A DNA stretch of 64,000 nucleotides from Ditylenchus dipsaci (Eukaryota > Nematoda > Chromadorea > Rhabditida > Anguinidae), in contig SADC01000131.1 in the NCBI GenBank assembly GCA_004194705.1, forward strand, positions 1-64,000, in the 5' to 3' direction. The position numbers and the translations under genes are program-made. The notes below the pieces were generated by a model. It was not told where the DNA came from and searched no databases. It saw only the letters and a program-made list of their open reading frames with translations. Numbering within the stretch: the stretch's first letter is position 1; the number at the start of each line of letters is the position of its first letter. Positions 19,756-31,482 of the stretch are shown piece after piece.

Positions 19756-22181
19756 GAGAGAATACGGTAAATTGGGTACGTTCTTTATTTATTGCGCGAT
19801 AACAAACACGCAAAACCCTCACAAATCAATCAAATCTCCGGCCAGCATCAGCAGCACTTTCTCGCGAATGCAGCCTTTTGAGTTTAGGTAGTTAAGGGTA
19901 ACGAATGGATGGAACAGTAATAGGCGGAAACTAAGGGCATAGCAAAATTAACATTAGGATTCCATTCCGTCTTTTTACATTTTTCGTGAATCTGGCAAAA
20001 CGCGTTTACGCTACTGTCAAAGCATCTTTAGGATGTTTGAATTAGTGAAGGAAACAAGCTTTGATCCTGAAAACTTGAAAAAAAAAATTTTTGATCCAAG
20101 TGGACGACCACTTGTTTTTGTTTGTACATGGGCTATCCGGATGATTTAGCTATTAACATGGTCAGATGCACTGCAAAAATGGTCGAATATACAAAATGGG
20201 TACTGCCAACTAAGTTAACTACCATTTAGGTGCTAATATGTGTTTATCTTTTTTAATAGTACGAAGTCATACGAGCGTGATGATGAAACTCGAAAAACAG
20301 CCTGGAAAACAGGATTTTACAACTGTCGAACCTTCTTTAGTATGCTCGAATCAGTACAGTAAACTAGTTTTGGAACCTGAAAAACATAAAAAATTGTACC
20401 AAGTGGAGGACCAGTTAATTTGATTGGTGCATGGATTATCCAGTAGAACAGAACATTTTCAATCAAAAAAGGTACGAACCAAAGACTATTAAACAAAACG
20501 CCAAAATGTCGATGAATTCACCTGTCGATGAATTCACTCACCACAATCCATAAGTGAAGGCTTTTTGTCACAAATTTTTTTTTTATTTGACAGTAAAATT
20601 TATACCCAAACTTTTCGGGTAACTAAATAAACAAAAAAACTGGCTCCAAAATGGCTCCGGAATCCAAATTTTTCGCTCCGGATCTGGCTCCCGGCTCGGA
20701 GCCGGAGCGAAGCCGGAGCGGAGCGGATTGCCAGCACTGCCTATGAGCCGTTTCCTTGTGGGGGACGTTTTCCTATGAGGGACGAAACTCTTTGAAGAAC
20801 GGTTTCTTGTAAAAGATAACGAGACTTCAATTTATTTTTTATGCACGCTTTATTTTTGATGTTTTCATGTATTTTCCAGTGTAACATGTATCGTCCAAAA
20901 AGAAAGCAAACGAAGTATGTGGAAGTACTGGCTGTGGTGGTACTGAGGTGCTAGGTATTACCCAGGTAGTGATCCGGCTCCCAACATGGTCTGATCTACC
21001 TCATGGTTTAATATACTGAATCCTGCATACTACTACCTAGATTACACTAGCTGAGGTAAAAGCATTCAATTAACAACTGGGTATCACCATGTGAATGACT
21101 CAACAACGACCTGAGTATTACACTTTACCCGTTCAAGGAGGGAGAAATTTTCGGAGGGTAGAGGGGAGTTGTTTATAATTTCTAAGTTGCAGCCATGGGT
21201 ATCACTATCTAACTTAAACTAACTGGGTCCTACCATGTCAGTAGGTGCCACCTGAGCTCTACCATGTAAGCACCACCAACTTGGTATTACCATTCAGACC
21301 CACTGTCTGAATGCCTCGACACTAGTACCAACACGTGGATATCTCTTGATCTCACCCACTATAATCTGAGTACTACTTTCTCGGTAGTAATACTTCCGTA
21401 CAACTATCTGAATACCCTGTATGGTTGATATTTCAGAATTAGTCGGACCCGTCATCAAAGTTGAGTGTGAAAATTTTTGGCGCCTATTCAAATTTTAAGG
21501 GTGTCGGCTTATCGAGGGAAATTTTTTTTATGCGGACCGGCTTTGGGTGTCGGCTTATGGAGGTGTCGGCTTATCGAGGTGTCGGCTTATCGGGTGTCGG
21601 CTTATCGAGGTCCGACTGTATATTTATTTTGGACATTTTGTCACGTTTTCAAAATAAACTATTGTTGCATTAGTGCCGAAATGATGATCAGATTCTGTTC
21701 TTTTTTTCTTTTTGATCATTGAGTTATATGTCATCTCTACACAAAGTTATGGCTTGTAGAATGACAGGGTAGAACATTTGGAAAATCCTACTTCAACAAA
21801 CAAGTTGTGATTTATCTTATCTTTTCAAAACTAAAAAGTCTATGTTTGGTACTGTCAGAAAGCTGAACTCTTGGCGGTCATTTTGGTGTATTATGAGCGT
21901 GTGTGAGTATAAAAATCAAGACGCACCACTTGAAAACCTTTGGGTATTTAGTTGTATTTGACCATGCACAATTTGTTATTTTCCGAGCCCTTTTTCGCCT
22001 ACTTGATCCATCATTGAAGCGAAAAAGACCCGCGCCATCATGTTCAGCGTGAAAGTCTGCGTCAGAATCAGCAACTCTTAGAACCGGCCGTTCTCGTGTT
22101 AAAACATAATAACCATTTCATTGCTTTTTTATCTGCTTACACAGATCGAGTTAGAATAATCTTTTGGAATATAGTGTAGTT

Positions 22182-23766
22182 GCTGTACCTCATTTCGCAA
22201 CGCGCCATTTGGTAACAGCTGCATTTGTAACGGCTTCATTTCGTAACAGCTTCAGTTAGTAACATTTTTTTCGTAACGCAAGATTTCGTAACAACTTTTT
22301 CGTAACAAGTTGGAACAGTGAGCATGCCCCTTTAACCCATTTGAAAACCACCTGGATAGTAGTCTTTGCAGCCATAGGGGTTCAACCATCAACATCAGTT
22401 TTGACAAAGTTTTGCGGAATTTAAATTTTCTAGTCTGAACCAACCAACCAGTGGCCGTCCACAAGAAGTCGTCCACTTGGAGCAAATTTTTCTAAAACAT
22501 GTTCTAAAACCTGCTTACTGGACTAATCCTGGCATGCTCAAGATGGTTTGATGGTGGTAAAACGCCGTTTTCTCGAGTATTTTTTGAGTATGCGAGACAA
22601 TTGATTTTACCACTTGGTTTTGTTGTACCCAGGTAGTCGTACACAGGTTTGGGAACTCATGTAGTGCAGTGGTACCGGGTAGTAATATTGTAGTCTTGTA
22701 AAGAACTTTTACAATTTAAATTGTTTTTTCTATGATCCAACTTCAGTTCTACTGGATGTCCATGCATCAACTAAACCAAGTGGTCGTTTACTTGGATCAA
22801 AAAAAAATTTACGTTTAAAAAAGTTCCAAAACCTGTTATTTGGACTAATTCGAGCATGCTGAAGATGGTTTGATAATTGTAAAACGCCGTTTTCTCGGGT
22901 ATTTTTGAGTTTTGGTGCAATCGTGTCTTCGTAAAATCAATTGTCTCCAATACTCAAAAAATACTATACAAAACCTTATTTTACTATTATCAAACCATCT
23001 TCAGCATGCCCGAGTTAGTCCACAAAACAGGTTTTGAAACATGAAAAAAATTGCTTCAAGTGAACGTGCACTTGGTTTGATTGCTTGTAGCTTGAGTACC
23101 CTGCAGGTGGTTCGGGGTACCATCCAGATGGTTGGAGCAGTATCTAGGTGGTTTAGCTACCATGAGGTGGGTAGAGCCGGTCTGGATGATGTGAGCTCTA
23201 TTCAAATGGTTTGGACACAATCCAGATGGTTTGGATACTATACAGGTGGTTTGGGTAGTATACCCCTTGCTCACAGTCCTTGGTCGAGGTCGATGGTGCT
23301 CACACTCCTTGGTCGTGGTCGAGGTCGCGGTCGAGGTCATCAGGACAAAAAATTTTGAAAAAATGACAAATTTTGGGTAATCGAACTTTAAATTTATTAA
23401 ATTCATAGATTTTGTATCGTGCAAAATATTTTCCACACGTAAGAGAATGTTTTTGAAGAAATCGAATATCGACCGTGGTCGATGTGATATCGACCTCGAC
23501 CACGACCTGGACCTCGACCACGACCTCGACTAAGGACTGTGAGCAACATCGACCTCGACCTCGACCAAGCACCGTGAGCAAAGCAATACAGGTAGATGAT
23601 ATTATATAAAAAAATAGAATTGCTAAATCAGATGATTCCAGAAAGCAAAGTTCGCGTTACGAAAAATTTGTCACGAAATTTCGCGTTACAAAACTATTTG
23701 TTACGAAATCAGCCTGTTACGAAATGAAGCTGTTACGAAATGGCGCGTTACGAAATGAGGTACAGC
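22182..23766. mobile_element. Fold-back element with CGTTACGAAATG words
   Basis: The terminal sequence GCTGTACCTCATTTCGCAAC is inverted at the right end, ending GAAATGAGGTACAGC. TTTCGTAACAGC words fill both ends (22190-22310 and 23640-23760). The middle has the ACCAACCAGTGG/GGTTTGATAATGG repeat family (22440-23040), GGATGGTACC words, and a GGTCGAGGTCG hairpin at 23267-23581. No clear TSD was found. Confidence 0.7.
23267..23581. mobile_element. Hairpin element with GACCTCGACC ends
   Basis: TTGCTCACAGTCCTTGGTCG at the left is inverted at the right (CGACCAAGCACCGTGAGCAA), enclosing an AT-rich centre. It is nested in the 22182 element. Confidence 0.6.
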
Positions 23767-23821
23767 CAGTGTAACAACACAAAAATAGTGTCCGCCGTGG
23801 TGTAGGCCCTATCCGTCTTAC

Positions 23822-23856
23822 CTAGGTGACTTCCAGCCAACGATAGTAGTTTGCAT
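23822..23856 (-). other. Possible isolated first exon
   Basis: On the minus strand, ATG at 23856 opens MQTTIVGWKSPR and runs into a strong donor AG|GTAAGA. No second exon was recognised. It could belong with the lone last exon at 10745, with the transposon complex between them as intron, but nothing links the two directly. Confidence 0.2.
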
Positions 23857-23866
23857 CTGTATGTAA

Positions 23867-24520
23867 AACCGTCTTATTTGGATCTTTTTTTTTGTCTATT
23901 TAAGCATATATTTAACCGAAAATTTGTCACGTTTCCACTTGTTTGCGCAATAAGAAAAACAATACAAATTATTTCCCTTGAGCACCATCAATTTCGAGCG
24001 AAAGCAAACACAAAGACAGATTTCCAAGGATGAGATCACAGCCACTTAAAGTCTTTCTTCAAGTTTTGCTAGGGAAAATGTTTTTAGATGCATAATTTTA
24101 TTCTGCTGTTGTATTCACCCAGGCCCTTTTTTACATCATCTCCACAGGGAGGCGAGGTGTGGATGAAAAGAGGGAGCGAAACCTGATTCCCTTAAAAAGA
24201 GGAAGCTTGCATTCCTCACAAGGGAGGAGGACTTTTGAGCACATAAAGTCTCAGTCTGATGGTAAGTGGATAAGAAATAGAAGGCAAAGCACCACATTTC
24301 CTATGCCTTTAAGCGATTAGTTGAAGAGGAGTGACTGCTTGGATGATTGTATTAATTGAGGCTAATTTTTTGTGCGCCTGCTGAGTTCTAGTGCGTGATT
24401 TTTTGCTAATTGGATTGACACTTTTGTGGGAGGAGGGCTAGAAAAAAGAAGAGCTATTCCTCAGTTATAAGCTTGCATACATTGGTTGCGGAGTGCATTT
24501 TCCAATTTTATTTGTAATAA
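23867..24520. other. Upstream region of the collagen gene
   Basis: No repeats with clear ends and no coding sequence were found. It ends in AT-rich sequence directly before the ATG at 24521 and presumably holds the promoter. I cannot point to a specific element. Confidence 0.4.
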
Positions 24521-26111
24521 ATGTTTTCTGCTCGTTGTGCTGGCCTTTTGGCCATCGGCACTTCGATATTGGCGTTAGTGAGTGTCTTCTTCTACATACC
24601 TGCCCTTGTGGTCAAGATTGGCGTGATTAATGATCAGGTTTGTTGGAAACAAATGATATTGTTTAATAAAAGTAATTATTGTGAATTTTTGTACAGCTGA
24701 AAGTTGATACCGATGAGTTTCGGGTGATGGCTGATGAGGCATGGTCTGAACTGATCAACATAAAGGGAGTCATTGCACCTGCAGCTGTGTTCAGATCAAG
24801 AAGACAGGTGCAATACCTGTAATTGTTTGCAAGACTTTTAACTTAACACCGTAATTTCTAGACTTACGGGGAATCATTGCCTAAAGCTTATCCAGTAATT
24901 TTCTGTATGCCTTTTCTTAGTTAATCAATGATTTGCAGTTGCACAACACCTATGCCAAACAGGACTCTGTAAATGCACCAAGCTGCGGTGATTTGCTTTA
25001 TTTTCGAAGGGTTTTTACAATTTAGTTTGACACAAAAACTTTAGCCTGTAGCGCTCAAAACTCTTGCCCCGCTGGACCACCTGGGCCTGCTGGAAGACCA
25101 GGAGAAGATGGGCTACCAGGTAAAATTTCAATCATTGTTTAAAAGACGTGAACCGTGTTATAGGTGCCAGAGGAACACCAGGAGGACCTGGATTGCCAGG
25201 AATCGCTCCACCTGTTACCATAGATCCTGTAATTTACTTATAATCAACTCCTATTTTTTACAATTATATTATGGTAGAATGCCGGATGCAGAGTTTGCCC
25301 GCACGGCCCAAGAGGACCACCGGGGACTCCCGGAGAGCCAGGCCCTAATGGTCCTGATGGACTACCAGGCCCAGCAGGTATTTTCACATCATATTTTTCA
25401 TTTATCAATAATTTAATACAAATATGTTAGGACGAAATGGAGAAGACGGTAGAGCAGGATATGTTGGTAATCCAGGTATACCAGGAGAAAATGGCAAAAC
25501 AGGAAAACTTGGAGAGCCAGGACCTCCTGGAAGAGATGGAGTTAGAGGTCAAAAGGGGCCGCCAGGTCCAAAAGGAGAGACTGGTCCAGGAGGCCAAAAA
25601 GGTCCTGATGGGTATCCAGGACCAGATGGACAGCGAGGTAAAAATACGAAAAAAACGCTACGAAAAAATGTTGAGGAAAAGAGAAAAAATGGGAATGAGA
25701 GTTTTCACCAAATTTGCGTTTATCAAAAAAAGAAAGTTTACCAAAAAGTTAAGGTAACGACGGCGCACCTGGACCAATTGGACCTACAGGGCTGTTGGAC
25801 TGCCTGGCGCTGACGGCCAACCAGGATTACAAGGTGCGGCTGGAGAGCCTGGAGAAGACGCACAGTATTGTCCCTGTCCTAACCGCAGTTCTGATAATAA
25901 AGCTGGTGGATATGATAATAAACCAAGTGCAGGAGGTGGTTATGACAATAAGCCAAGTGGAGGAAGTGGTTATGACAACAAGCCAAGCAGTGGAGCAGGT
26001 TATGATAATGCAGTGCACCACACAACTCGTACATACAGTCAACCGCCTTCCCATGCTCCACCAACTGCTGCTGCTGTTGAGGCCAATAATGACCTTATCA
26101 TCGAAGATTAG
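24521..26111 (+). CDS. Nematode cuticle collagen
   Basis: Nine short exons: 24521-24637, 24697-24807, 24862-24894, 24939-24987, 25045-25119, 25164-25228, 25278-25377, 25431-25637 and 25754-26111. It starts [20 protein letters not shown], a membrane anchor, then [20 protein letters not shown], the cuticle-collagen N-terminal domain. A dibasic RSRRQ looks like the subtilisin cleavage site. Interrupted Gly-X-Y blocks follow ([18 protein letters not shown] onward), separated by Cys-bearing gaps ([10 protein letters not shown]). The C-terminus repeats GGYDNKPS about three times. Such collagens are secreted, cleaved and cross-linked into the exoskeleton. One G appears to be missing from GGGG near 25790. 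Restoring it keeps Gly-X-Y periodicity ([13 protein letters not shown]). An AATAAA lies at 26179. Confidence 0.95.
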
Positions 26112-26439
26112 CCGCCATTTAGAATAATAGGAAAAAACAACATAATTTTTTCTGCAGAGCTGAATAGAGCTGATTGAAAATAAAGCTTATGCTTAAACTA
26201 CCCCGAGCATCCTTGAAAAAAGCATTACTCACAAAGCAGTCTACTCTAAATTAAGACAACGAAATGGCAATACGATTTTCAAGCGTTTTTACATGATAAT
26301 CCATGTAACAACAATCGACGCATAAATGGTTTCTAAACACAGTTTGTTACATTATTATTGATTTGACTGACCGAGGCAGGATAAGAAGACAGGACTTATG
26401 GCACAGCAGACCAAATATACTAGCTTTGATTTTGAGGGA
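26112..26439. other. 3' flank of the collagen gene
   Basis: It contains the AATAAA at 26179-26184. No other feature was recognised before the transposon stack begins. Confidence 0.4.
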
Positions 26440-28703
26440 AAATCCTTGGGGACACACACTAAATACGGGTGAATAAAGAAATTCGAACACTTTTAAACGG
26501 CCATAACTTTTTGTCTAGGCTGAATCCAGAAGTTCTGTAAATGCAGAACGACTCAGTTTTTCAAGGAAATCAGTTTGGTATATAATGTGAGAAAGACGAT
26601 TTTTTCTTGGTCTCGCATGTGGTTTTGGTCTTAGCTATAGGCCATCCACAGGATCCAAACCGGCAAGGCGAAAATTCCGCGGAATTCCACTTTTTGACAT
26701 TCTTGTGGAGAAAAACCGAATTCTGACACCGGATTCGTGGGTTACGCGACATTTGCGCACCACGACATTTGTGCACCGACACTTGCGCACCGACATTTGC
26801 GCACGACACTTGCGCACCAAAAAATGTATTTACCAATAAAAAGGTAGATGACTCTTCTAGAGCATCCTTTAGAGTTCTCAACCATCCTCAATGGTCTTGA
26901 TTGAACCGCTTTCAATGATCTAACCCCATTATCAGTGATCCTACCAGAAAAAAAATTATGTGAAACAAAATTTATTAAGTACAGTTTATTCGTCTCCTTG
27001 TGTTTTTATAAATACCCGATATTTGGGTGCTTACCGGATATTTACCATGTAAACACCCGGGTATTTAAGCTACTCTAGATGTCACCTGTATGATATACCA
27101 GCGATGACATAATTAGGCCTTATGTCATTCTTCTCTATGGAAAAAGGCCACATGTGAAGACGCAATTTTATTTTAACCACCAAAACTGGACTTAAAACTG
27201 GTCAATAGCAGGGTCCCTACCGAGATTTTTGAGCTAAACCTATTTGGAGAATGGAGAAAACTAAAAGGCGATTTCAATAACCTAAATCCAACGGTACGTG
27301 ACAATTGAATCCAACGACCGATTGAATCCAAGGGACGATTGAATCCAACTGCCTAAAAGGGGACAATTGAATCCAAGTCTTTAAAATGGCCGTTGACATG
27401 CATTTGTGCCCCCGCATTTGAGCCCCAATTCGAAAATTGAATATTTTTTATTTCTAAATTGAAATTTCTCTACATTTTATTGTTTATTTATTTCGCTGCA
27501 CTTTGTGTGCTATTACTACTTATTTTAGTAAGGGATTGAGCAAAGTTTTGATATCTGGGCCTTCCGCACTAAGAAACTCTAGTATCCAAGGCATTCAAAG
27601 GTTTAATTAAGGTGTCCAGGTACCATAAGTCAAGCGACCGCACTGAGATCGGACTATATAAGAAGAGGCACTCAGTGTTACCTAGTTGTTTGGATAGCTA
27701 CCTAATAGCTACGTATTTCCTCAATTTGATTTCAAAATTTCGAAATAATTTTTTTCCGTAAAAATTGGCCTTGATCTCAACCTTGGTCCAAACCAGGGGC
27801 ATTCTGGCAGTTTTGTAACTGTTAGAAATTGAGTTGGTACCTTATGAAAGAGCCAAACAACAGCTGCACTAACTGTGGAAAGGTTAGACACCAAGGGATG
27901 CACATATCAAAGTGAATTCAATCGAGTTCAATGTTTATAGCAACTTCCAGGAAATTCGAAGACCACCTTACTAGGTACTGGCGTTTTTGTTAATAAATTC
28001 ACTTTTTTGTAATTATCAAACCATCTTTAGAGCATGTTTTTAGGTAGGAGACTATGGTTTTATTATTTTCAGATTCTAATGGAAGTATACCCTTTCAGGG
28101 TGAATACGAGCTGTTTCGCTACCCTTTAAGGATGAATGCAAGTGGTTTTCGTACTCAGCCTAAAGTTTATTAATCTTTTAAAAACATTTTACTTTTATAA
28201 GTAGTCAAGAAAAAAGTCTGAAACCAGCAGGATTCGAACCTGTAACCCCGAAGATGAAAATACCTGAGGATGTATTTATTGCAGAAAATATTTACCGTAT
28301 GATGAATTTACCGAGGATAAAATGAATTAGCGAGGGTTAGCCAAGGATATATAACATTTTTTAAATTAGGACCTAAATGCGGGGTGCCAAACTGCGGGCG
28401 CCTAAATGCGGGATGCCAAATGCAGGGGATTTACTTGCAAAGATTTATTGGGACTTGGATTCAATTGTCCTATTTTAGGGACTTGGATTCAGTTGTCCCA
28501 TTTTAGGCAGTTGGATCCAATTGTCCCTTTTAAACAGTTGGATTCAATAGTCCATTTTAGGCAGTTGGATTTAATCGTCCCTTGGATTCAATTGGTCGTT
28601 GGATTCAACCGTCCGTGGCCGAAATCCAAGTACTATAACAAGTGTTTAACTGAAGGGATGGTACCCTCCAGAACCAAATATTTTTAATTGTACTTCAACC
28701 ATC

Positions 28704-29800
28704 TACCGTATTTACTGTATTAAGTCCCATGGGGAGTTATTTTTCAACCTCTAAAAAATCGAAAAAATTTTGAGGTCGATTTTGAGATTTTTGGGTGCTC
28801 AACCAAAATCTGAAAAGTGTAATCGGAGCAATATGAGTATAACCACCCACTCAATATGAGTAAACCACCCCACTAAAGTCTAATGTAACCCCTCATGTGA
28901 CCTCACGATTGAAAGCTGAGGATGTTAGCTACACGATGATGTAAAAATTTCTTAGTTTAGTACACAAAAATGTTTCTATATTGATTAAAATAACCTCGAA
29001 TCACTTCGAACAGTGTTGTGCCTGAGAATTGAGTGAGAATTTGAACAGTATACCATAACTTTTTTAAATGAGGAAATGTTAGTTTTTGATATTTATGATC
29101 TTTATCCATTTTTAATTTTGAGTCTGTAATCTGCAATCAGATTTGAAGTTTTATTTGCAAAATTTGAGATTTTTACCACTCTCACTGAAAAGTTCTCAGT
29201 GAGCTCACTGAGGTAACTTCTTAGTGAGAGTGGTGAAAATCTCAAATTTTTGCAAATAAAACTTAAAATCTAATTGCAGATTACAGACTCAAAATTAAAA
29301 ATGGGATAAAGATCATAAATATCAAAACTAACATTTCCTCATTTAAAAAAGCTATGGTATACTGTTCAAATTCTCACTCAATCTCAGGCACAACACTGAC
29401 TTCGAACATTTTCTAGAACTGATTAGAAATGATTCAAGGTTATTTTAATCAATATAGAAACATTTTTGTGTACTAAACTAAGAAATTTTACACATCGTGT
29501 AGCTAACATCTTCAGCTTTCAATCGTGAGGTCACATGAGGAGGTTACATTAGACTTTAGTGGGGTGGTTTTACTCATATTGAGTGGGGTGGTTATACTCA
29601 TATCGAGTGGGGTGCCTAATAGGCACTGCCTATACTCATATTAGCCGTGTAATCATGTAAACTCGCGGCAACTAAGAAAACGCAAAAAACATATTTGCGA
29701 AGTGTTCGCTCTAGGCTGAGATATAAGGTCCGTAGGGTTGGGGACTTATTAGAGGGTGGTGAGTTATTAGAGGGTGGGGAGTTAATGCAGTAAATACGTA
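28704..29800. mobile_element. ACCGTATTTACTGTATT MITE interrupted by an insertion
   Basis: The same family and ends as the intact 6081-6321 copy, with about 90 percent identity by eye. It is interrupted at 28825-29646. Confidence 0.85.
28825..29646. mobile_element. 822-bp palindromic hAT-type insertion, TSD GTGTAATC
   Basis: Flanked by identical GTGTAATC (28817-28824 and 29647-29654). The uninterrupted sister MITE at 6081 has GTGTAATC once at the same place. The ends are GGAGCAATATGAGTATA and TATACTCATATTAGCC. Almost the whole insertion is one hairpin, centred near 29195 (TTCTCAGTGAGCTCACTGAG). Confidence 0.93.
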
Positions 29801-30238
29801 TATGGCTATTTTTCTTAGGCTTAAAGGATTGAAGATGTTTCTGGACTCCTGAGGATGGTTTAGGGCGATTGAAGATGAATCGGACCACTAAGGGTGGATC
29901 AGGACTATTAGGGCTAGTTGAGAACTCTAGAGGATGCCCAGAAGAGTCATCTACCTTTTTACTATGAAATACATTTTTGGTGCGCAAGTGTTGTGCGCAA
30001 ATGTCGTGCGCAAGTGTCGGTGCGCAAATATCGTGTGCGCAAGTGTCGGTGCGCAAATGTCGTGTGCGCAAGTGTCGGTGCGAAAATGTCGTGGTGCGCA
30101 AATGTCGAGTAACCGATTCGTGTTCAGCATGGTCGGTTACAGATTATCCTTTTTCAAATGTGAGCTTAAGTTCAATTCTCAAATTCCTCTCGAGACAAAA
30201 AACTTGTAAAAATTTCAATATTTAGAACTAGAGACAGA

Positions 30239-31057
30239 AAGTGGGGACCAAGCAAGATTCAAGACAAGATTTTTAGCTTGAATTTTGACCAAGACCAAGA
30301 GCAAGATTTTTGAAAACGGCCAATAAAGATCTTGGCTAAAAACAAGATTCATGCAGGCAACTCTCGATTTAACGAACCCTTGGGGACCGGCAAAATGTTC
30401 TTTAAACCGAGAGTTTTGTTAAATCAAGAGTTAATTTTAGTCATTTTATTTAATCACTAGCAGAATAGGCGTTAAAAAAGTTCTTTAAATCGAGAGTTTC
30501 GTTAAATCGAGGGTTCCTTAAATCGAAAGTTGACTGTTTTTACAATTTGACAGTTTTTTTAACAGGTGACAATTTTTATGGCAAAACTTGTGGCTAGTGT
30601 TTTATAATTTTCACGCACTATGTTTCCTGTTCTTGATCTTGTGCTTTTTATATTGTTTGACGTGTTCTTTATCAGAGATGTAAGTTTGACATTTTTGGGA
30701 CGACACGGTACGAAATTTGAATAGTTTTTTCCCAAACTGAACACCGGGACAGGATATGCTTGAAAAATGTTCAGGGGGATTTCAGGACGGCATGCGGGAC
30801 TGAATCGTCCTGTCCCGCCATTTTTTTAATCTTGTATAAAGCCCAAAACAGAATTCAGGTATGCTATGGGCCCTAAAAACGATAAAATGGTTTGTCGGGT
30901 GTTTTGTAATTTTGCATCCAAGATTGACCATAAAACCAAGACCAAGTCCAAGATTTCTAGAAATGACCAAGCAAGATCCAAGACAAGATTTTCAGTCAAA
31001 ATTGGGGCAAGACAAGACAAAAATCTTGGCCAAGATCTTGTCTTGTTTCCGTCTCTA
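30239..31057. mobile_element. hAT-type element, ends TAGAGACRGAAA, TSD TTTAGAAC
   Basis: TAGAGACAGAAAGTGGGG at the left and CTTGTTTCCGTCTCTA at the right, flanked by identical TTTAGAAC (30231-30238 and 31058-31065). GACCAAGCAAGATTCAAGAC words fill both arms. A pogo-like MITE (30352-30536) and a GACGACACGG/CCTGTCCCGCC hairpin are nested inside. Confidence 0.88.
30352..30536. mobile_element. pogo/Tigger-like MITE, TTTAACGAACC words
   Basis: Left end GCAACTCTCGATTTAACGAA, followed by a GGGGACCGG block as in the 6841 copy. Right end TAAATCGAAAGTTGACTG. The left terminus is decayed. Confidence 0.65.
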
Positions 31058-31482
31058 TTTAGAACTTGATTACGAGTATCAGATTTAATATTGCGTCGGT
31101 ATGCAATCGACCATGCTAAACATGAATCGGTGCCAGGATTTAGTTTTTCTTAACAGGAACGTCAAAAAATCGGAATTCCGCGGAACTTTCTCCCGCGGAA
31201 TTTTTTCCTTGCTCCAAACCGAAAGGGCTGCTAAGCTAAAATCGTGTTTTCCTTATTCTTTTAGTATACTAAACTAACTTCTATCAAAAACTGAGTCGCT
31301 CTGAGTTTACATAATTTCGGAATTCGGCATAGACAAAAAGGTCGTGGTTCTAAAAAGTGTTCGAATTCCTTAACACACTCTGTACAAGAAGGATACAGCA
31401 CACAAGACGGTAAACCTCTATTAAGCAATCATAAAACAATTTATTATAACACTCACAATACATATTTTTAACTAAAAACAAT

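Larger units (their letters stand above)
18292..21618. mobile_element. Large pogo/Tigger-like element at TA
   Basis: Ends CAGTTGAACCTCGATAAGCC and GGCTTATCGAGGTCCGACTG, both flanked by TA, with GTGTCGGCTTATCGAGG words repeated inside each end. The flanks joined without the element read TTGCAATTTATATATTTATT. That matches the minus strand of the uninterrupted copy at about 17930-17960, so the insertion point is proven internally. The 3.3-kb interior holds a gene-free mix: CAGTGCTGGCA-type repeats, a MITE, a hAT-type element at 18970 and the right inner arm of the inverted complex. Confidence 0.85.
10949..22107. repeat. 11-kb inverted-repeat complex
   Basis: The outer ends are inverted copies starting TTAACACGAGAACGGCC (10949) and ending GGCCGTTCTCGTGTTAA (22107). 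Two arm pairs are visible. 10949-11316 plus 13672-13740 matches 21690-22107. 13745-15050 matches 19930-21478, with nearly every base paired over long tracts. The right inner arm has an extra 270 bp at about 20034-20309. A third copy of part of the outer arm lies at 17800-17990. Between and inside the arms sit at least five separate transposons and one small gene, each listed on its own. Confidence 0.8.
26740..30114. mobile_element. hAT-type element with TGCGCAC words, TSD GATTCGTG
   Basis: Starts GGTTACGCGACATTTGCGCA and ends AATGTCGAGTAACC, flanked by identical GATTCGTG (26732-26739 and 30115-30122). CGACATTTGCGCAC words form both terminal arms (26745-26820 and 29965-30110). Further in, GGAGTTGGATTCAATTGTCC-like words are inverted (27290-27380 and 28435-28615). 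A B-box-like GGTTCGAATCC on the minus strand near 28230 suggests a SINE scrap. No transposase was seen. Confidence 0.85.
26440..31390. mobile_element. Palindromic element split by two later insertions
   Basis: 26475-26739 and 31100-31380 are inverted copies: AAATTCGAACACTTTTAAAC on the left, AAAAGTGTTCGAATTCC on the right, plus GACTCAGTTTTT and GGAATTCCGC blocks on both sides. Removing 26740-30114 and 30239-31057, each with its 8-bp duplication, leaves one continuous palindrome of about 0.75 kb. Its inner word ACACCGGATTCGTG...CAGCATGGTCG is shared with 18000 and 53931. Confidence 0.75.

Noticed and set aside
25424..26127. Long open frames over the collagen region in other frames and on the minus strand
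   Set aside because: They are shadows of the Gly-X-Y exons. Only the frame giving Gly-X-Y periodicity with matched splice phases is real.
29616..30225. Open frames of up to 161 residues with HDICAP- or CAQVSV-like repeats
   Set aside because: They translate TGCGCAC words at the arm of the 26740-30114 element and cross an element boundary.
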